NCBI GenBank assembly: GCA_003665825.1
Contig: QPFY01000001.1
Coordinates: forward strand, 861,001-925,000
Direction: 5' to 3'
Source: Microbotryum silenes-acaulis
Taxonomy: Eukaryota; Basidiomycota; Microbotryomycetes; Microbotryales; Microbotryaceae
Length of the DNA stretch: 64,000 nt
Below, in pieces: positions 22,995-31,805 of this stretch (position 1 is the first letter of the stretch; every line of letters begins with the position of its first letter). The position numbers were made by a program, and so were the translations under genes. A model generated the notes under the pieces. That model did no database searches and was not told the DNA's origin. It was given only the letters and a program-made list of their open reading frames with translations.

Positions 22995-24458
22995 TTAAAC
23001 CTGCTGAAGCCCCTGATCTTCCGGGGTTCGGCCGACGCGAGGGCCGAGCGAGTGGTCATCTTCGGACGCACGTCGGACGGGTGAGTCAAGACCTCGAGGA
23101 GCTCCGGGTCGGCCGTCCTTGTGCTCGTGCAGCATATTGGACTTGTCCGCCTCGATCAATCCAGGGTGGAACTTGTGGCCCTGACTGTGGCAGCGATGAA
23201 TAGGGCGCAGATTAGTGTTCCGAAACAGCAAAAGAGCGATTCAACCCGTGAGAGACACTCACGTCTTGCGAGCGGGCAGGAGATCGAGAATGAAGGTGCA
23301 AATGTAGAGGAAGAAGAGGAACGCAATGAACCACTCGAGCGAGGCCGCGGCCGACTGAACGACGTTGCAGCGCGCCGTGGGTGCGACGTCGTTGTTTGCG
23401 CCGGCGCAAATGCCGTAGGTGACACCAAAGCCGATCGCGCCAGCGACGGCGACGCTGACGATGACAAGCTTGATGATGGCGGTGCGGCGAAGGTGGTTTC
23501 GGTCGACGTGGTCACGCTCGAGGGACATGACTTCAAGCGTCTGGAAGATGGCCGAGAGCGCGATGCAGACGACAAACACGAGCGTCAGCGTCCAGTGAGC
23601 TTTCGAGTCGTTGAAGGCGTCGAAAATCCTGCCAAGCTCAACAGATTGGTCAGCTTCCTGTCGCTCTGATCCTTGAGGCCGGAGTGCAGCTTCACCGAAA
23701 CTCACGAGAGCAGCATAAGAGCGAGCCCACCCATGATACCAAACACGCAGCACAAGATGTCGTACACGGTCTCCTTCTTTTTCAGCGCACCGGGGATGCG
23801 GCGAATGTGTCGGAGCCATCGTTCAGTCAAGAGGGTCGCCGAGAAAAAGACGAATGTGAGAGCGGTGCCGGGAATGAAAAGTCCCTTGTGTGCAGCTCCA
23901 ACGTCGGAGATAAAAACTGGTCCATCGCAAAGCAAAGTCAACGTAAGAGGTCAGCGGAGGTCCAGGTCTTCGGCAAGCGCAATTGAAGCAGACTCACCGA
24001 CGGTCGCCTGTTAGACAGCGGCGCAGACACCGAGAATAGAAGGGGATGTCTGTCAACCTCGCCGCCAAAGGCAGAAATCCATCCCCAGTACCACACACAC
24101 CTCATCAATCATGTACTGCTTGCTGTTGTCATCGACGATCCACCACAACAGCAATCCGAGCTGCGGAGGCGTGACCGAGTTCCGCGCGTCAGCGTCCCGA
24201 TCGAGGTGTGGTCCAAGGTCTTGGCCCCTCGCAGGCATAGGAAGTGCAATACGCACCAAGGTTGTCAGCCAAAAGACTGCCGCAAGGGTAGGAATGATCC
24301 AATATTGTCCGCGGATGAGCACTATTTAAAAGTTCAGGGGGGGCTTGTGGTCAGGAGACATGATTGAACTACGTAGAAAGCGCTTGCCCGTTTCGCAACT
24401 GGGCGCCGATCGTCTAAATGCAAGCTTCCCTCGCCGACCGGACCTGGTAGCACTCACT
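22995..24458 (-). CDS. FRAG1/DRAM/Sfk1-type membrane protein, paralog B
   Basis: Second member of the Sfk1-like pair. Exons: 24458 (the A of ATG), 24321-24257, 24160-24101, 24007-23998 (10 nt), 23916-23706, 23628-23263 and 23184-22995. The product begins MLIRGQYWIIPTLAAVFW and continues LGLLLWWIVDD, EATVVFISDVGAAHKGLFIPG, LTERWLRHIRRIPG, LSIFDAFNDSKAHW, then SLEWFIAFLFFLYICTFILD and LLPARKTQGHKFHPGLIEAD, ending in a hydrophilic tail. Hydrophobic spans fit six membrane segments. The family link is firm; a Sfk1-like role in plasma-membrane lipid regulation is inference. All splice joins keep frame, and the start codon is itself split by an intron, as in paralog A. Confidence 0.85.
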
Positions 24459-25062
24459 GTTGGCGGAGACTTAGTTGATGCTAGGCGGAGATTCGAGTAG
24501 TAAGCGAGTAGCGCAGTGCGACCGAATTGTATGCGGTGATGAAGGAGAAGGGAGAAGGCGGACACCGAAGCGCCAGCCAGTCTCCAGCCGATGACGCAGT
24601 GTCTCGCAGGTCGTCGCCGATCTCGTCCTCGGCCGCTGCCGCACCGACGGCTCCGCACTAAGCTCAACTAAACCCTCCCTCTGGGAGGGGCTTACGAGTT
24701 ATCGGCGCGCTTGGCCCAGTTGCCCTCCGAAATTTCAGGGCCATTTTGGGGTGGTTCTCTGTAACTTGGCAAGTAGGCGCATTCATGCAAAAGTGAGGGT
24801 TACTATTTTTCTTTATGCTCTAAAAATGACATACCTCAAGTGGCGAGAGCTTTCATAAGCTGTGGGTGGAGCTGCAGCGATCCGAAGTCTGCGATTTCGG
24901 TCGATCGGGCCTCAGATGGTCCGAGCGCATCGTGTAATTGGCGCTCCCATCATCGGCGAGCCTGCTCCGTTCGGCTTGATCCCTTTCCGTATGCTTCGCT
25001 GTTCTCCTCTTTTCACGATGATCCGTCGGCCACGTTAAGCGCGACAATATCTGGAACCAAAA

Positions 25063-25374
25063 ATGACGCGAACAAGCAGACGCCATACCTCATCAACTCG
25101 CCAGAACAACCGCCGCGAAGCGGATCTATTCGCTGAATTTCGTAGCCGCGATCTCTCGCTATGTCAATACCTGTCGTGGTACTTCAGCCCATCCACACGA
25201 TTTGAAGGCGTTCAAACACACCGACCAAAGCTGTTCAACAGCAACTGGTCCAGCCTCAAGCGTGTACTTGATCTCATTCTACGACTTGCACGCGAGGATG
25301 GCGCAGAGTCAAGCAGCCGAATCAATGACTGGATCGCCGAGCAGGTGGGCAACACTTCGTACTTCTCGGATTAG
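25063..25374 (+). CDS. Possible small ORF in the TIR element, unknown function
   Basis: 104 codons on the strand opposite the helicase, between it and the left inverted repeat. The second half (FNSNWSSLKRVLDLILRLAR, then SSRINDWIAEQVGN) looks more protein-like than its surroundings. No motif is recognised, and it could be a decayed or spliced piece of a second element gene, or chance. Confidence 0.25.
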   Translation: MTRTSRRHTSSTRQNNRREADLFAEFRSRDLSLCQYLSWYFSPSTRFEGVQTHRPKLFNSNWSSLKRVLDLILRLAREDGAESSSRINDWIAEQVGNTSYFSD

Positions 25375-25409
25375 TTCTCCGGATTCAATAAAGCTACTGA
25401 ATACTTGGC

Positions 25410-27088
25410 TTATCGAGAACACTGGCAAGATCTGCCGGTGATGTTTCCTTGACGCTCCATTTCAGCAACGATGAGAGGATCGTCCGCCTTCAGCGGAAGC
25501 TCGCCTTGCCTGCACGTATCCATAGTACGAGGGATTAGATTATCTATGGCCGTGCGTCCTGACGGGTTCAACTTACGTGTATAGGACGATGTCCAGAGCG
25601 TGCAAGCACGCATTCGACTCGTAGAAAAAACGTTGAGTTCGTTCTCAGTGAGTAGCTCGAGTCGTGGACGGTCGCCATGCACACCGGAAGTCGAGATCTC
25701 GTCTGGAATTGTGTCGTCTTGCTCCGGATTGCTCGCTGCGGACTTTTTACGTGCGTCCTTCCGAGGCTCCAAAAAAGTGATCCCAATTGACCGCTGCCCA
25801 CTACGCCCTCCTCGACCCTTGCGCTGAATATCGTCCTCAACAGTGGTCCGACCGTATTGAGTCACAGTCCGAACACCAGGCCAATGTATCCCAAGACCCA
25901 GGGCAGATGTCGTTGAGAAGAACGGGAAGCCACCTTTCTTAAAGTCCTTGATGTCCTCCGACTTGTCAAGTTCGCCTCGAACCGCGTTGAACTTGCGCGC
26001 AAGGGGGGAGTCAACGGTGATCGGGAGCCCGAGCGGTTCGTGGAGAGCGAGGAGGGCGTTGGCCGTCTCGATTCGGCTGTTAAAGTACAGGATTGACTGG
26101 GGAAAAGTACTGGGATCTGGCCGCTTGTCGAGAAGATCCCTGATACTTCCCATAGCACCTTTCGTTCTTGGTTTCATCTCGACTACGATGTTACGTAGGT
26201 TCGGTCGGAAAAGGTCGGCTTTGGCGAAGAACGTTCTGGATCGTGCGAGACTGGAGACCTTCAGAATCCGGTCGATCTTGTAAGGGGGAGCGCCGGCCGT
26301 GAGGAAGAGTGTCTGACAACCAAGGGTCAGACGTCGCTCCGCAACTTGGCCATATACGGGACGAAAGGCCGTTGATCCTTCGATGGTGTGGCTCATGGAT
26401 CCAGCGCGGTCGGCGCTGCCTGCGAGTCCCCACTCGGCGATCTTGATTGCCTCGTCATAGACGAGCAACTTGACGCGCTCTTGAAAGGACTCGTTAGAGA
26501 TCAACTTTGCCCAATCTGCATTGTTGATGTGCATTTCAGGAGACTTGACACGCAGCAAACAGCAAGGAAGATCAACACATGTGCACTTCACTTAAACAGG
26601 AGGTCAACCGGCACATACGATCAGAATGAAGGAGATCGTGTGATTGGGGTCGTCCAACTGCCTGTACAGCTCGCCGTTTCTCCAGGTCTCCTCAGATACC
26701 ACAACCGCTTTCTTTCCCTTTCGATTGAGATTGGCAGCCTGAAAGAAGCATGTGACTGCGGAAATCAGCACGGATGTCGGTCCGGCAAGCCTAGTCGGCA
26801 GAAAAACTCACCTGATTGCTCAGTGCATTCAGTGGAGTGACAACAATGGTGACGGCCCGGCGTTCATAAATGAGATACATTGCTTCGAAAACAACACTTT
26901 TGCCTGAATCTGTTGGCGCTGTGACGAACACAGCGTCATATCGATCCCGGTTCCCAAATTGATCGAGTTCGAAAAATGCAGCAATGGCCTCGATCTGCAC
27001 AGGCCGGGGGGGTAGAGTCCTCGTCAAGACTTTCGCCCAGAGTAACTTTGATCTTCTTGCGTAATTCGCTGGAATCTTGTCGGTCCTC
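25410..27088 (-). CDS. RecQ-like superfamily 2 DNA helicase (in TIR element), 5' end unresolved
   Basis: Helicase core in several exons. From an acceptor at 27089 the frame reads KLLWAKVLTRTLPPRPVQIEA, then Walker A TAPTDSGKS and motif Ia TPLNALSNQ, ending at a GTGAGT donor after 26812. The next exons give KAVVVSEETWRNGELYRQL, and SPEMHINNADW. Motif II is YDEAIKIAEWG, where classical RecQ has DEAHCISEWG; the DEAH histidine is replaced by isoleucine. Motif III is TAGAPP. The second RecA lobe has ILYFNSRIETANALL, STTSALGLGIHWPGVRTV and the arginine-finger motif QRKGRGGRSGQ. A GTAAGT donor near 25580 suggests one more intron before the end at 25410. The 5' end is unclear: an upstream exon starting at ATG 27272 is possible. 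Confidence 0.75.
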
Positions 27089-27666
27089 CTGAGTCAAACG
27101 TGGCCTCCAGTGACCGAGAACGGTTGTCGGTTTGGTTGAATGATTCGGTGCTGGGGTCGTACTAGGACTGGCCTTTGAAGCTGATCGCAAGGGAGACGCC
27201 CTGAACTCAATTGATGGATGTCGACGGGGCGGTCCCCTAACCGGCCTGGGTTTTTGTACCGAAATGGCTCATCGTGAAGGGAGGTGCGATGTTGAGTGGA
27301 GGAGAGAGAGGATGCGTGAGGCGCAGCCGGGCTTAAGTGACCTGGATCTATGCAGCCTTCGACGCGGACTGGACTACGACTGGTCCGTGCACCGACCTGC
27401 GTCTCGTTCGGAATCAGTTGATTCAAGCTGTTGTAGCGAGATGATCAAGGGTTCCTAGACTTCAAGCTTCGGTGAAGCCTCATCAATAATGATGAAGTAA
27501 AGGCTTATCCCTCCAGTTTTCAGATAGCACCAATATATGCCATGCTACAGCAGGGGGGGCACTTTTCAGGGCCAAAATTTCGGAGGGCAACTGGGCTAAG
27601 CGCGCCGATAACTCACAAGCCCCTCGGCGTCGAGCTTAGCTCCGCACCACTCTGCAAGCTGCCGTC

Positions 27667-27674
27667 CCTCCAAG
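27667..27674 (+). repeat. Left 8-bp target-site duplication of the hAT element
   Basis: CCTCCAAG, repeated exactly at 31066-31073 on the other side of the element. Confidence 0.95.
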
Positions 27675-30600
27675 CAAGGGTTCTCATAGGATCAGATCTG
27701 ATCCTATCTTGATCCTAATTTTTAGGATCAGATCGATCCTGATCCTAGCTGGGCAGGATCAAGATAGGATAGATCATGCCTCGGAGAAAGAAAAAAAAGA
27801 AAGAAAAAAAAAGGGGGCGGGGGAGGCGATGTAGCGTCGTTACTTGGTAGATAGCCCTTTAACTGATACCCGCCGTTCACAAGAGCGCGCTAGGCAGGCT
27901 GACTTAGTCTGGAGAACGCGTGAGCAACGCGGGAGGCTGCCGGCTGCCGGGCGCTGTCTAGTGAGCTATCTTGACTCGTCGTCACGCGTGACGCGTCACG
28001 TTGTGGCGCGTCTGGGTCTTCCTCACGCCATCTCATCTCGTCACAACACTGGCTCGCCCTGCTCTTCCTCACACGACCTGACAACCACCATCCCGGCTTT
28101 CACTCGAGCATCATCGTCATGGCCGTCCGCCGACCCCAAAACATTCCTTCCGCTGAGGATGACAACACTCCTACTCACTTCTCTGATGAGAAAGCCGAGT
28201 CTGCTTTCCTCAAGAAGCTCAGATACGGCAGCGCCAAGTTCCGTTGGCGCTCTCGAACTGCTGATGTCGCAAAGGCCTACCTGTTCAAGCGCAACGCGAA
28301 CCTTTGGCAACATTACGACATCCACATTATCCGCAAGTTCAAGGCACCCGTCCGAGGCGAACCCGACGACGGCTTCGGCGGTAGCTTGTTCCTCCAGCCC
28401 ATGTGCAAGACACGTCCGAACCAGCACGTGGTCGCCGGCGCGTACTACGAGGCTGTGACCAAGGATGGCATCAACAATTGTCTAAGGACGATGGCGAGAT
28501 GCGCGGCACATTATACCGGGAAAACTGTAAGTTTGGATTTGAATGCGCCTCATGAAGTGCGATTCAAAGTGCGTCATCTGACCCGCAACCACCTCTCAGG
28601 TGCAACCATCGATCACCTCGTCCTTCTTCAACAAGATCCGCTTCGCCGCTTGCGTTGTCTTACATGTCGCAACATCCAAGGAGGCGTTCACACACTTCGA
28701 TCGAGCACGCAACCCGTATTTCACGTTGGCTTTGGCGACCGCCAATGACCAGGCTTCTCTCAGTAGTAACGACACCGTGGCTCGTCATACGAAGGCCGTT
28801 CACGACGCGATGGCCGCGGAGTTTGGAGCGTTCCTCGTCAAGCGCAATCGCGGACTCCATCTGGTGCTCGATGGCTGGACTTCACCCAACTCGCTCAGCA
28901 TACTCGGAGTCGTTGTCATCTACGAAGATGGAGGTGTCACACATCGCAGAGTCCTCAAATTCATCCACTGTACGTCTCGCCATACCGGTCGAGACTTGGC
29001 CAGGATTTTGCACAAGTGTTGCGAGGACTACGGAATCTCTCATCTCATCCGATCGTTGGTGATGGATAATGCCTCAAACTGCAACACACTGGCGATTGAG
29101 TACAAAAAACTCAACACGGACTGGTACGGGCCCAAGATGCGTGTTCGATGCTTCGCCCACATCATCCAACTGGTCATGGCCGCGCTTTACTCACCTTTCA
29201 GCATGACGCCCGCTCGAGTCGGTCAAGAAAAGAGGCCGAGTACCTCCTACGAGCCCCAAGCTTCTGCTACGCCAACTACAAGCGATCTCATTGCCGAGAT
29301 TGAAGAAGACGACCCCTCCAACACCAACATCGCGCAGCTGGCGGAGCGTATGAACGAAGCACAAGATACTGCTGATATCGCTCACCTCGCCAGCGTCACT
29401 TCGGGCAACGAGGAATTATCTGCTCTTGTGATGGTCCAAGAGTCGACAAAGGGCGTCTTACGCCGGGCCTTTCAGTGGGCCGCGGTCGAAAGGATCAAAA
29501 TTCCGGCGCGCGCACGAGGCGAAGCCGCCTCACTCATCCACGTCATTGCCGATTTTGCGCAACACGTCTCGGGATTCTTCGCTTCTGCGTTGAGTCAGCA
29601 CAATTGGGCCACCGCTGTCAAAGCCCGCCCCGCTTTGAGCCGACCGTGTCAAACCGAGCTCACACGTCGGAACGATACTCGCTGGAATTCAACCCGTGGG
29701 TTGAATTCCAGCGAGTGCTTGACGACCTTTGTTGACTTCGAGGAAGCAGTCGAGCACTATCTCAGCAGCACTGGTACCAGTGGGCCAACCACCGACAAAT
29801 ACTCGCTTTCGCCAACACAATGGGCGGATGCGGCCGCGCTCGTGGCAGTCGGTGAACCGTTCAAGCAGCTCGCGGTGTCCGTTCAGGCCGGTGATCCCCA
29901 GGGCTGGAAAACCATTCGGAACTTCGAGAAGATGGAAGCCGACCTGTTTGCAATCACCATAGACCACAAGGCAAGAAGTCTTCTCAGAGTGGGTGCAAAA
30001 GCTGCTTTGTTTGTCAGTGGTGAATACTACGCCAAGGTTGGCGATGACGCGCTTCCGGCGTTTGGCTCGGTCTTCTTCCACCCGGGCCACCATCTCGAGT
30101 TCTTCCTCCGAAAAGGCACGGCCTGGGTCGAGGAAGATTGCGATGGAAAGTTGGAGGAACTGCACGAGATGTACCTGCAGGTGTACGTGCCAGCGTACGG
30201 CTCCATCTATCCCGGATCTTCAGCACCTCAAGCCTTCGCGCCCGACGAGGAAATCTACGCGCAAAATTCCAGGTCTTTCGCGACAGCCGGTCTTGACCCT
30301 TTCCGGGTATACGCGAAGCAGGCTCGAATCTTCCATGATGATCTGGCTCAATATGGTCATAATCCGGTGATGTACTGGAAGGTCCAGCAAGGCATCCCGT
30401 CACAAGCGGCACTAGCGGAAATGGCGATCGACTTCTTGACGATCCCACCCACCGCTTGCGATGCGGAGCGAGCTTTCTCCGCGGGACGCCGCACCATCAA
30501 TCACTTGCAACATGCGACCTCACCGGAAACCCTGAACGCGAAGATGTGTCTCGGAAGCTGGGCCGACGCCAGAGATCCGCTTCATGGCTCAACGGAGGCC

Positions 30601-31065
30601 ACAATCAGAAGGGCAACAGAAGTTCTACAGGGTATGTACCACTATCTGACATGACCTTTGTTACACAAATCTAAACTGACTATAAAATCATGTTCGCATT
30701 TTGTAGATGTCATGCGAAACCCACCTACACCGGCGAGGGCAACGCGCGCGATCGGAGCTCATAGAAAGAGGCGAATCAGTGAGGTGATCATTTCGGATGA
30801 TGATGATGCTAATGATTCCGACAAGGATGAGGAAGATAATTATGATGGGCACAATAGTGGTGGTAGTAGTGAGAATGATGCGCTCAACACCGATAGCGAC
30901 AACTAGTGAGGTGTAGTCATCTGTTGCCATATAAGGCAATTAAATGTCTCAGATCAAATTGATCCTTCTGGATAGGATCAAGAAAGGATAGATCAACGCG
31001 GATTGGGAAAAAAAAGATCGGATCTGATCCGATCCTCCGGTGATCTGATCCTATGAGAACCCTTG
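27675..31065 (+). mobile_element. Complete hAT-superfamily DNA transposon
   Basis: A 3391-bp element with perfect 24-bp terminal inverted repeats beginning CAAGGGTTCTCATAGGATCA (27675 inward; inverse ending at 31065) and an exact 8-bp target-site duplication CCTCCAAG, as expected for hAT. Subterminal regions are dense in GATC/GGATCA words, including a palindrome around ATAGGATCAGATC, which probably serve as transposase binding sites. A homopurine run of A and G lies at about 27784-27822. The single gene, a three-exon transposase, has no visible lesion, so recent or current activity is possible. It lies only 20 bp from the duplication bordering the helicase element. Confidence 0.95.
28119..30906 (+). 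CDS. hAT-family transposase
   Basis: Three exons, 28119-28526, 28600-30631 and 30707-30906, give 879 residues with no internal stop. The N-terminal exon has spaced Cys/His residues (CKTRPNQH, CLRTMARCAAHY) that could form a BED-like DNA-binding finger. The RNase H-like core is seen as VLDGWTSPN (first Asp), VMDNASNCN (second Asp) and the CFAHIIQLV helix, followed by the TRWNST motif of hAT proteins. The conserved C-terminal dimerisation region reads IPPTACDAERAFSAGRR with the third acidic residue in the AER segment. The last exon encodes a basic then very acidic tail (ISDDDDANDSDKDEED). A 19-bp-arm palindrome lies just after TRWNST. Confidence 0.9.
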
Positions 31066-31073
31066 CCTCCAAG

Positions 31074-31805
31074 GAGGACCCAAATTCTTGTCATCAACTT
31101 CAGTTGTAGATTTTATAGCGGTGATTTGTCATCCTGAAGCCGAACATGACATCACCTTCAGTTCGAACCGGGGTTCGACCAGCTCCGACCTAGTACCGTA
31201 CTACTCGCCTGTACGAGTCGCCTGTACTCGCCTGTACTCGCGCGAGCCTCTCGACTGCCTCTCGCTGCCTCTCGCGCGAGTTGTGCTCGTGGCGTCTGCG
31301 CGTCTGCGGGCGACCGCTTCCTGGCTCCGTTCTCTGTACTTCGCGCCCTTATTGTACCGCTACTCAGCTTCACAGAGAGTCCTTGGATCCGTCCTCAGGT
31401 TTGCTCTGCCATTCGAGTATCGACCTATCAGGAGCCGCTAGAGTTAATTATTCTTGTAGCGCCGCTTTCCCTCCCTTCGACACAGTTGCAGCTTTTCTTC
31501 GACCCTCCCGTTGGACGTGGCCTTTCAGACCGCGTCGAACGGAAGGGAAACCACAGCGAAGAGTTGTACGGGGATTTGGGATTGGTGACATTATTTATTG
31601 TATTTATTGTGTGTAGTCGTCCGAATGGCGTGTATCCTGTCATGCATACCGTGGAACCACGTGCCTTCGCGTATGGCCACTGTACTGCCTCTGTATCGCC
31701 TCACGGTTGCGAAATCCAGTTTTGTTCGGGCTATTCGCCTCACTGCCCTCTCCTCTTGCGCGCACCGGTCAAGGCATGGCGTGAGATAGTGTAATCGCAC
31801 GCACC
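31074..31805. other. Spacer between hAT element and MLH1
   Basis: Contains a simple repeat at about 31200-31285 built from CGCCTGTACT and GCCTCTCG units, and short AT-rich pieces near 31585-31612. No gene supported. The 3' part is the MLH1 promoter region. Confidence 0.5.

Larger units (their letters stand above)
24658..27639. mobile_element. TIR element encoding a RecQ-like helicase
   Basis: A 2982-bp unit bounded by inverted repeats. The outer ends are CTAAGCTCAAC (24658-24668) and its near-inverse GTCGAGCTTAG (27629-27639). After a short indel the inverted match continues over 51 bp (24685-24735 against 27575-27625) with three mismatches, including TTATCGGCGCGCTT. The flanks carry the same 7-bp word CTCCGCA directly on both sides (24651-24657 and 27640-27646), a target-site duplication. 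The only recognisable gene inside is the helicase on the minus strand. No DDE, hAT, KDZ, Crypton or Rep motif was seen. Confidence 0.8.

Noticed and set aside
27006..27012. Run of seven G (C on the coding strand) in the helicase gene, first read as a frameshift between two good-looking frames
   Set aside because: The downstream frame stays open upstream past the run to an intron acceptor near 27089 (CTCAG), so a normal intron explains the change of frame without any lesion.
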